The translations under genes were made by a program, and so were the position numbers. A stretch of 64,000 nucleotides of DNA, from contig NZ_AFIE01000003.1 in assembly GCF_000214135.1 (NCBI RefSeq), forward strand, positions 109,550 to 173,549, in the 5' to 3' direction. The first letter of the stretch is position 1. Each line of letters starts with the position of its first letter. Below are positions 35,782 to 42,333 of this stretch, piece after piece. A model generated the notes under the pieces. That model had not been told where the DNA came from. It saw only the letters and a program-made list of their open reading frames with translations, and did no database searches. The DNA comes from Acinetobacter sp. P8-3-8. Lineage in GTDB: Bacteria; Pseudomonadota; Gammaproteobacteria; Pseudomonadales; Moraxellaceae.

Positions 35782-35830
35782 AATTTGTGATTTAATAAAA
35801 ATGTACTCTTGAATAGGTTATAAAAAGAAC

Positions 35831-37321
35831 ATGGAAAGACAAGTTGATATTCTTATTGTAGGCGCAGGTATTTCTGGTATTGGCGTTGCTGCACATTTAT
35901 CTAAAAACTCGCCACAACGCTCATTCGAAATTATTGAACGTCGAGAAAGTTTTGGTGGTACGTGGGATTTATTTAAATATCCTGGTATTCGTTCAGACTC
36001 AGATATGTCTACTTTTGGATTTAATTTTAAACCATGGCAAAAAGCCAATGTTTTGGCTGATGGTGCTTCAATTAAAGGTTATGTCGCTGAAGTTGTTGAA
36101 GAATATAAATTAAAAGATAAAATTCATTTTAAACATCGTGTGCGCACAGCGAATTATGATTCTTCAATTAAAAAGTGGATTGTTGAAATTGAAGATGAGA
36201 ATCAAAAATTACACACTTGGGTGGCTAATTTTGTTGTCGGTTGTACAGGTTATTATAATTACGACCAAGGCTATCAACCTGACTTTCCAAATAAAGAAGC
36301 ATTTAAAGGTGAGTTTGTAAATCCGCAATTTTGGCCTGAAAAATTAGATTATACAGGAAAAAAAGTCGTCATTATTGGAAGTGGTGCAACTGCAATTACC
36401 TTGGTTCCAGCGATGTCGAAGGGTGGTGCGGCTCATGTAACCATGTTGCAACGTTCGCCAACGTATATTGCGTCTATTCCTTCAGTAGATTTTGTGTATG
36501 ACAAAATGCGTAAAGTGCTTCCTGAAGATGTTGCATATAAATTAACGCGTGCTCGTAATATTGGTATGCAACGCGGTATTTACGCACTTGCACAAAAACA
36601 ACCAAAATTACTGCGTAAATTCCTATTAAAATCAATTGAAATGCAGTTAAAAGGTAAAGTGGATATGAAACACTTTACGCCTAGCTACAATCCTTGGGAT
36701 CAACGTTTATGTGTGGTTCCTGATGGTGATTTATTCAAAATTTTACGTTCAGGTAAGGCAAGTGTTGAAACGGATCAAATTGAGAAAATTACTGAAACAG
36801 GCATTCAATTAAAATCTGGTAAACATTTAGAAGCGGACATTATTGTGTCAGCGACAGGTCTTGAAATTCAAATCTTAGGCGGAATCAAAGCAACGATTGA
36901 TGGTAAGCCAATGAATACATCACATCATATGCTTTATCAAGGTGTGATGGTCAGTGATGTGCCGAATATGGCGATGATTATTGGTTATATTAATGCTTCA
37001 TGGACATTGAAAGTTGATATTGCAGCAGAATATATTTGCCGCCTTGTGAACTATATGGATCAAAAAGGCTTTGACGAAGTGATTCCGCAAGGTGATGCAA
37101 CCGAGTTGATGGAAGATACTGTAATGGGTAGCTTAAGCTCTGGTTATATCGCTCGTGCTGCCGATGTGATGCCAAAACAAGGTAAGCACGCGCCTTGGAA
37201 AGTCAGCAATAATTATTTGGCTGATCGTAAAGAACTTAAAAATGCCAAGTTTGATGATGGTGTATTAAAGTTTTATAAACGTGAAGCGCAAGCAGCAAAA
37301 AAGCCTAAACTGGTTTCTTGA
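35831..37321 (+). CDS. almA: Flavin-binding monooxygenase, AlmA-type long-chain alkane hydroxylase
   Basis: The 496-residue protein matches AlmA, which is linked to oxidation of very long n-alkanes in Acinetobacter. It has the FAD motif GAGISG (residues 11-16), RRESFGGTWDLFKYPGIRSDSDMS near residue 38 and the NADPH motif IGSGATA near residue 182. The Baeyer-Villiger-type fingerprint F-x-G-x3-H-x3-W-P is present at residues 158-169, but the His is replaced by Asn164 (codon AAT at 36320). The rest, including GMQRGIYALAQK and WTLKVDIAAEYICRLV, looks intact. The gene is monocistronic, with a half-site cluster upstream and a terminator downstream. The actual substrate is not shown by the sequence. 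Confidence 0.88.
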   Translation: MERQVDILIVGAGISGIGVAAHLSKNSPQRSFEIIERRESFGGTWDLFKYPGIRSDSDMSTFGFNFKPWQKANVLADGASIKGYVAEVVEEYKLKDKIHFKHRVRTANYDSSIKKWIVEIEDENQKLHTWVANFVVGCTGYYNYDQGYQPDFPNKEAFKGEFVNPQFWPEKLDYTGKKVVIIGSGATAITLVPAMSKGGAAHVTMLQRSPTYIASIPSVDFVYDKMRKVLPEDVAYKLTRARNIGMQRGIYALAQKQPKLLRKFLLKSIEMQLKGKVDMKHFTPSYNPWDQRLCVVPDGDLFKILRSGKASVETDQIEKITETGIQLKSGKHLEADIIVSATGLEIQILGGIKATIDGKPMNTSHHMLYQGVMVSDVPNMAMIIGYINASWTLKVDIAAEYICRLVNYMDQKGFDEVIPQGDATELMEDTVMGSLSSGYIARAADVMPKQGKHAPWKVSNNYLADRKELKNAKFDDGVLKFYKREAQAAKKPKLVS

Positions 37322-37336
37322 TTGATATCAAAACTG

Positions 37337-37360
37337 AAAAGGAGCGAAAGCTCCTTTTTT
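37337..37360 (+). terminator. Intrinsic terminator of almA
   Basis: AAAAGGAGC (37337-37345), loop GAAA, GCTCCTTTT (37350-37358) and further T residues. A perfect 9-bp stem with a GNRA tetraloop. Confidence 0.9.
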
Positions 37361-37485
37361 GTATTAAAGGAAGTATCAAATTTTGCTGATATTATTTTTC
37401 AAAACGATATCAATAGAAAATCTTTAAAAAAAGAAAAGGAGTCTTTTTACCCCTTTTCTTAAATATTTTTGGTGCGAATTAAAAA

Positions 37486-38658
37486 CTATAAAGAACGTGA
37501 AATAAGTTCTTTCATGATTTCGTTGGTCCCTGCATAAATACGATTTGCACGGTTATCAATATAGGCACGAGCAATTGGGTATTCGAGCATATAGCCATAT
37601 CCACCATGTAGCTGTAAGCACTCATCCACAACTTCAGAAAATAATTCTGAAATCTTGTATTTCGCTGCTGCGGCAGCTTCTATGCCTAAATTTCCCTCAA
37701 GTTGCAGTTCCATACAACGGTCGAGATAAGCACGACAAAAGTCAATTTCTGTACGCATTTCAGCAAGTTTAAAACGAGTATTTTGGAAAGCACCAATTGG
37801 TTTTCCGAATGCTTTACGGTCTTTAGTATATTGAACTGTATGGGCAAATGCTGCCTCAGCTCCTGCTTGACAAATAATTGCCACAAGCATGCGCTCCCAT
37901 GCTAACTCCTTCATTAACATGATAAAGCCCATGCCTTCCATGCCGATTAGGTTTTCTTTAGGTACACGCACATCTTCAAAGAATAATTCGCATGTATCTT
38001 GACCTTTCATGCCGATTTTATTTAAGGGCTTGCCTTTGCTAAAACCAACACGATCAGCTTCTACAATAATTAAGGATAGATTGGCTGACCCTTTCTCTGA
38101 GCTTCCTGTCTTGCACACAACGATGGCCATATCGCATAAATAACCATTGGTAATGAAAATTTTAGAACCATTGATCACATACTCATCACCATCTAAAACT
38201 GCAGTAGTACGAACACCTTGCAGATCTGAACCCGTGCCTGGTTCAGTCATTGCAATGGCAGTGACAACTTCACCAGATGCCATTTTGGGTAGCCATTTTT
38301 TCTTTTGTTCTTCATTGGCAAAGTTGTTGAGATAATTGGCAACGATATCCGAATGCAATGAAAAACCAGTCGCAGAATCCATTGCATAAGCTTGTTCTTC
38401 GATCAAAATCATACTGTATAGACGGTCTACACCATAACCGCCATATTCTTCAGGCATGGTTGCGCAAAGTAGCCCTAAGTCTCCAGCTTTATTCCATAAG
38501 TCACGATCCACATGTTGTTGTTGTTCGTATTTTTCGATGTTTGGAACAACTTCTTTTTCATAAAATTTACGTACAGTTTCACGAAATGCTTCATGTTCAG
38601 CATTAAATAATTTACGAGGTAGCATGCTTGCTAAAGGTCGAATCGCACCTGATTGCAT
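37486..38658 (-). CDS. Acyl-CoA dehydrogenase
   Basis: This 390-residue flavoenzyme would catalyse the first alpha,beta-oxidation step of acyl-CoA. It shows the ACADS signatures AIAMTEPGTGSDLQGVRTTA near residue 131 and RKAFGKPIGAFQNTRFKLAEM near residue 280. The C-terminal QLHGGYGYMLEYPIARAYIDNRANRIYAGTNEIMKELISR carries the FAD-binding arm, and the catalytic Glu is likely in YAGTNE. The closest types are long-chain or branched-chain dehydrogenases; chain length cannot be told. I start at the ATG at 38658, as the five-codon extension begins with TTG. It is convergent with almA, and both may serve alkane and fatty-acid use. Confidence 0.92.
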   Translation of the reverse strand: MQSGAIRPLASMLPRKLFNAEHEAFRETVRKFYEKEVVPNIEKYEQQQHVDRDLWNKAGDLGLLCATMPEEYGGYGVDRLYSMILIEEQAYAMDSATGFSLHSDIVANYLNNFANEEQKKKWLPKMASGEVVTAIAMTEPGTGSDLQGVRTTAVLDGDEYVINGSKIFITNGYLCDMAIVVCKTGSSEKGSANLSLIIVEADRVGFSKGKPLNKIGMKGQDTCELFFEDVRVPKENLIGMEGMGFIMLMKELAWERMLVAIICQAGAEAAFAHTVQYTKDRKAFGKPIGAFQNTRFKLAEMRTEIDFCRAYLDRCMELQLEGNLGIEAAAAAKYKISELFSEVVDECLQLHGGYGYMLEYPIARAYIDNRANRIYAGTNEIMKELISRSL

Positions 38659-38837
38659 TTTTATAATATCCAAATAGAATTTTAGTGCTTAGAAATTATG
38701 TGAAATACAAAATAGTCGCAATGAGATGAATGCTCAAAACAATTGCAAAAATGATGAATTTGGTCATTTATGCAAAAGAAGAAAATTTTAAATAGAAATA
38801 AGGTAAACTAAGCCTGAACTATTTTGAGGGAAAAATA

Positions 38838-39095
38838 ATGTCTGATGAAATAACATTAGAAGAACGTAAAGTGATCTATCGTGCTCGACGTGGCTTAAAA
38901 GAAATCGACGTTTATTTTGATCCTTATGTTAAGCAACATTATTTACAAGCTGACCCTTCTGAAAGAGCTTTATTTAAAGAATTGGTCGATCAAGAAGATC
39001 CTGATTTACTCGATTGGTTTATGGAAGTTTCAGAACCACCACGTTCAGAGCTTCGTGATTTGATTACAAAATTAAAAAAATATGTTCATGGATAG
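38838..39095 (+). CDS. sdhE: Succinate dehydrogenase assembly factor SdhE (FAD assembly factor)
   Basis: This 85-residue protein of the YgfY/Sdh5 family promotes covalent flavinylation of SdhA. The family RGxxE motif is visible as RRGLKEIDVYF near residue 18, followed by FKELVDQEDPDLLDWFM, typical of the five-helix fold. The ATG at 38838 has GAGGG nine bases upstream. It overlaps the following ygfX-like gene by 14 bp. The sdhE-ygfX order is the same as in E. coli (ygfY-ygfX), though no succinate dehydrogenase gene lies in the window. Confidence 0.93.
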   Translation: MSDEITLEERKVIYRARRGLKEIDVYFDPYVKQHYLQADPSERALFKELVDQEDPDLLDWFMEVSEPPRSELRDLITKLKKYVHG

Positions 39096-39483
39096 CCGCA
39101 ACATACATTACTGCTATCAATTAAAACCCAGTCGATTTGCACTGGGTTTTCAGTTTTTAGGTTTATCTTTAATGTTAATTTTAATCTATTTAATCAGTGA
39201 TATCTGGGTTGTTATCGGTTGTTTTTTCATTGCATGTGTAAGCTTGATCATCTTTCGTAACCGATATGCTGCCTATCAATTAGAACAACTTGATTACGAA
39301 TTGTGGTCTGTACAATATTTACCAACACAGAAAATTCAGCAAGTTCAAATTAATCGATTCATTGATCATACTTTTTATATTTCAGTTCATTTTGAGGATA
39401 AAAAATTAAAGCCTTTCATTATTTGGCAGGATCAAGTTGATGAATATCAGTGGAAATCGCTTAAAACGAGATGCAAATTTTAG
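39082..39483 (+). CDS. Small membrane protein, YgfX-like
   Basis: The 133-residue protein has two adjacent transmembrane segments (FALGFQFLGLSLMLILIYLI and the following VVIGCFFIACVSLIIF) near residues 19-60. A soluble beta-rich C-terminal part follows, ending IWQDQVDEYQWKSLKTRCKF. This topology and the overlap with sdhE match the YgfX (CptA) family; sequence similarity alone would be weak. E. coli YgfX has been reported to affect cytoskeletal proteins. The role here is unknown. Two possible ATGs (39082 and 39088) overlap the end of sdhE. Confidence 0.65.
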   Translation: MFMDSRNIHYCYQLKPSRFALGFQFLGLSLMLILIYLISDIWVVIGCFFIACVSLIIFRNRYAAYQLEQLDYELWSVQYLPTQKIQQVQINRFIDHTFYISVHFEDKKLKPFIIWQDQVDEYQWKSLKTRCKF

Positions 39484-39488
39484 AGATT

Positions 39489-39580
39489 GTCTAACAAAAT
39501 AAAATAACCATTAATATTTTATAATGATTAAAAATAATAACTTAATTAGAATTATAATTTAAATTAGTGTTTTGTTAGAC
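39489..39580. repeat. AT-rich element with 11-bp inverted ends
   Basis: GTCTAACAAAA (39489-39499) and TTTTGTTAGAC (39570-39580) are exact reverse complements, enclosing about 70 bp of nearly pure A/T. It starts 6 bp after the ygfX-like stop codon. It may be a very small mobile element or a regulator site pair; no clean target duplication was found. Confidence 0.45.
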
Positions 39581-39610
39581 GAGAAATAATGAAAAATGCC
39601 AAATATTCAA

Positions 39611-39623
39611 ATTGTCAGACAAT
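39611..39623. promoter_or_regulatory. Palindrome ATTGTCAGACAAT
   Basis: This 13-bp perfect palindrome (odd centre) shares AATTGTCAGACAA exactly with the site at 35700 upstream of almA. It lies 66 bp before the 40-codon membrane-peptide gene. It is a candidate shared operator. Confidence 0.4.
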
Positions 39624-39688
39624 TATTTGAGCATATTCTCAAACTTCATTGTAAATTAAAAAAACCAACAGCGAGTGAGGGTTTCGAA

Positions 39689-39811
39689 ATGAGTGAAATT
39701 CATACGTTTTGGTTTCTAATCATCGCAATTGTTTCTGCGATTATTATCGGAAGATTAGGAACTGTGCTGAGGGAACAGATTGAGAAAGCTAATCATAACA
39801 AGCTTAGATGA
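39689..39811 (+). CDS. Putative 40-residue single-span membrane peptide
   Basis: The product MSEIHTFWFLIIAIVSAIII continues GRLGTVLREQIEKANHNKLR: a single hydrophobic helix followed by a short charged tail. The ATG at 39689 has GAGGG with a 7-nt spacer, which favours it over the 71-codon version starting at 39596. Small membrane peptides of this type are common but their functions vary, and I do not recognise a family. The gene is followed by a hairpin and a strong terminator. Confidence 0.5.
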   Translation: MSEIHTFWFLIIAIVSAIIIGRLGTVLREQIEKANHNKLR

Positions 39812-39822
39812 CTCAAAACAAA

Positions 39823-39896
39823 TAGGCTCTCTTGAGGAGAGTTTACCTTTTAACAAGTAGCATGTGCAGAACCGTCGCAATGCTACTTTTTTTTGC
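39823..39896 (+). terminator. Double hairpin with strong terminator, possible small RNA 3' end
   Basis: A hairpin CTCTC-TTGAG-GAGAG (39827-39841) is followed by stem AAGTAGCAT (39855-39863) and ATGCTACTT (39880-39888) and a run of eight T (39887-39894). The simplest reading is the terminator of the small membrane-peptide gene. The two-hairpin arrangement also resembles a short regulatory RNA. Confidence 0.6.
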
Positions 39897-40055
39897 CTAA
39901 AATTCCTATAAATATAAACTTGGGTCAATTGAATTTGTTTATTGTTATGGCACATTGTTTTTATAAAATTAGAGCAATTACTCTTTTATTCGAAGAGTGC
40001 ATCTGATATTGTTGGTTAAAAAGGACATAAACACAATTATATAGAGGACAGGAAG

Positions 40056-41153
40056 ATGTCTAAGGTCCACAAATTTGGTCAATTGATGCTGACCGCTGTT
40101 GTCGCTTCATCTGTTTTATCTGGCTGTTCATATGTGGTTAAATCTGGTGCAAATATTGCCCTTGGATTCAGTGAGAATCACATTGTCCCACCTATCCTTG
40201 CAGGTGGTGACACAGATATGGCATGTAATTCTGGAACGGCATTAACACCAGCCATTATGGCAACAAAAGATATGGGTGCAGATCCGACACGTATGGCCGT
40301 GCTGTTATATTCAGCAGCGGGGATGTGTGCGGAAAACCGTGCTTTAGATGCGGAATTAAGATATTTACGTGCTTCAAAAGACGGTAAAGTGACTGAAGCT
40401 CAAGATGCACGTGTAGAACAAAAACGTTGGGCGGCACTTGCTGCTGAGCGTCAATATACGGGTTATCAACTTTTTGCAGAGCGTTGGCAGGCCAAGTATA
40501 AATATACTTTAGGTGATTCATGCCCGACGATGCGTAAAGACTTGGATCAAACTATTTATTTAATTGGTATGCTCAGCGGTCTACAAGCCATGACCAATGA
40601 TATTAACTCTGGTGGTGCAGTGAATGTACCTAAAGATATCGCTGCAATTGTTGAACGTGGTATGGCATGCTTGGACAATAATAAGTTTTGGGGTGCGCCA
40701 AATGCAACGCGTGCTGTGATTTGGACATTATTACCAGGTGCTGGAGATGGTAAACCTGATCCAACGCAAACTTTACAGCAATCGATGCAAATTGCTGAGC
40801 AAAAAGGTGTCCGTTTAGCGTTTGCAATGAATGCTGTTGCTGCGCAAGCAAGCGGTGATGACACTAAATTGCGGAATGCGTTAAAAGCTTATGCAGCATC
40901 TCGTGCAGATGACAAACCAGTCAATCCTGAATTTAAATTATTGGATAGCATGGCAGGTCATATGATTCAAGGGATCGCAGATCGTTATTGGACAGAAAAT
41001 ACAGGTGTCCGTGCGGCTGATGATGGAATGTCGACATTCTGGGATGAGCAAAACACCTCGGGTGATGATGAATTATTCAGTGATCTACCTGCACCAACTG
41101 AAAGTTCAGAAGCAGCACCGCCTGTTGAAGAAACAACAGGGGCCGGTGAATAG
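40056..41153 (+). CDS. Lipoprotein, TRAP transporter T-component (TatT)-like
   Basis: The 365-residue protein has a lipoprotein signal peptide (MSKVHKFGQLMLTAVVASSV) ending in the lipobox LSGC at residue 24. The mature part is alpha-helical, with LLYSAAGMCAENRALDAELRYL near residue 88 and repeated helices typical of the TPR-like TatT family. It ends in an acidic, proline-rich tail (LPAPTESSEAAPPVEETT). The next transporter gene is a TRAP permease, supporting the TatT reading. TatT proteins form trimers with the substrate-binding subunit in Treponema; here no binding-protein gene is present. Membrane anchoring is likely; function is inference. Confidence 0.6.
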   Translation: MSKVHKFGQLMLTAVVASSVLSGCSYVVKSGANIALGFSENHIVPPILAGGDTDMACNSGTALTPAIMATKDMGADPTRMAVLLYSAAGMCAENRALDAELRYLRASKDGKVTEAQDARVEQKRWAALAAERQYTGYQLFAERWQAKYKYTLGDSCPTMRKDLDQTIYLIGMLSGLQAMTNDINSGGAVNVPKDIAAIVERGMACLDNNKFWGAPNATRAVIWTLLPGAGDGKPDPTQTLQQSMQIAEQKGVRLAFAMNAVAAQASGDDTKLRNALKAYAASRADDKPVNPEFKLLDSMAGHMIQGIADRYWTENTGVRAADDGMSTFWDEQNTSGDDELFSDLPAPTESSEAAPPVEETTGAGE

Positions 41154-41176
41154 TCGATTTTCAATGAGTTTTTACT

Positions 41177-41204
41177 AAAAGAAGAGCAAGAGCTCTTCTT
41201 TTTT
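41177..41204 (+). terminator. Terminator between the TatT-like lipoprotein and rhombosortase genes
   Basis: AAAAGAAGAGC (41177-41187), loop AAGA, GCTCTTCTTTT (41192-41202) with more T. The perfect 11-bp stem ends only 11 bp before the rhombosortase start codon, so that gene may be expressed by read-through. Confidence 0.85.
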
Positions 41205-41214
41205 ATGGAGAAAA

Positions 41215-41793
41215 ATGGATAGATTACAATTGCGTCAAAGTTGCTTATTGATTTTTGGATGTGCAATTTTTTTTGCCATACTTCAGCTTTTTCAGCAGCA
41301 ATTTATCTATCAATATGATGTTTTTTTTTCACAGCCTTGGCGGCTATGGACAGGACATTGGGTACATGTTGGATGGATTCATTATTTATTAAATATTGTC
41401 GCTCTGGCATGTTTACCTTTTTTATTTCCGCATATTAAGCAGAAATATTTCATCATTTTATTGATGATATTGCCTCCATTGTTAAGTATTAGCTTCTATT
41501 TCATTTATCCAAATATTTTTGCTTATGCAGGGCTTTCAGGGGTATTACATGGCTTATATATATATTGTGCTATTGTGAGTTTAACTGAGGGAAATGAACG
41601 TAATTTTGCGTTACTTATTCTGTTATTAATCCTGATTAAAATTATTTGGGAATATTTTTTTGGTTCATTTCAGACAGCTCAATTGATTGGTAGCCCAGTA
41701 CTTACACAGGCGCATTTATGGGGTGTGGTATTTGGCACTTTATTGGCAATTTTGTGCATTATTTTTCATATAAAGGTGATTCAAGAAAACTGA
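41215..41793 (+). CDS. rrtA: Rhombosortase-type rhomboid protease
   Basis: This 192-residue membrane protein has six hydrophobic helices. Rhomboid hallmarks are HWVHVGWIHYLLN near residue 45, the catalytic serine in GLSGVLHG near residue 107, and the catalytic histidine in QAHLWGVVFG near residue 165. The short length and the HWVH/GLSG pattern fit the rhombosortase subfamily, which cleaves proteins carrying a GlyGly-CTERM tail. I see no GlyGly-CTERM protein in this window, so the substrate must be elsewhere. It lies between the TatT-like gene and the TRAP permease gene. The start has TGGAG upstream. Confidence 0.8.
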   Translation: MDRLQLRQSCLLIFGCAIFFAILQLFQQQFIYQYDVFFSQPWRLWTGHWVHVGWIHYLLNIVALACLPFLFPHIKQKYFIILLMILPPLLSISFYFIYPNIFAYAGLSGVLHGLYIYCAIVSLTEGNERNFALLILLLILIKIIWEYFFGSFQTAQLIGSPVLTQAHLWGVVFGTLLAILCIIFHIKVIQEN

Positions 41794-42265
41794 ATAAGCA
41801 TATTTAAAAATTTAATTTAGCATTTATTTTTATTGTGAAAAAGATCTTTATTAAAATAAAGACTTAGAGTGTTTTTGATTTTAGCGTATTATGTTATTAG
41901 ATTAAATCCATAAATATTTAATGGTTATTAATCTAAAATACAATGATTATTTTGATTGATTCTTCTGTGGTTAAAGATATTTTTGGTCATTGTTGTTGAG
42001 TAGGAAACTTATTTTAAAAATATTTCATGGATTGGATATCGTATTTCATTTTTCTTAAATCTTTTACATATAGGGTGGATGCATAACAAATGATTCAATA
42101 TAAATGATAGATATTAAATAGAAAGAGCCTTTGATTTTGTTAAACATCGCTTGAGTTGGCAAAAAATGCCTTAAATAATCGAATCAATGTCATATTTTTT
42201 TTGGTAAAAATAAGGCAAATTTAAACTGTAATAATAGGAATGGGTATTGGTAAAGGATTTTACCA
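41794..42265. other. Long AT-rich intergenic region before the TRAP permease gene
   Basis: No open frame with coding character is visible. The DNA is mostly A/T with scattered poly-T and poly-A tracts. The inverted pair GTAAA-GGAT-TTTAC lies near 42250. The promoter and operator of the next gene lie at its end (42266-42304). Confidence 0.5.
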
Positions 42266-42304
42266 TTGACCAAAATAAAATATGCGTTATACAAATCATT
42301 GTAT
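42266..42304 (+). promoter_or_regulatory. Promoter with overlapping palindrome before the TRAP permease
   Basis: TTGACC (42266-42271) and TATACA (42288-42293) are 16 bp apart. The palindrome ATACAA-ATCA-TTGTAT (42289-42304) overlaps the -10 box, as expected for a repressor site. Confidence 0.5.
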
Positions 42305-42333
42305 GACCGCGATATATAAAAACTGGAATAACA

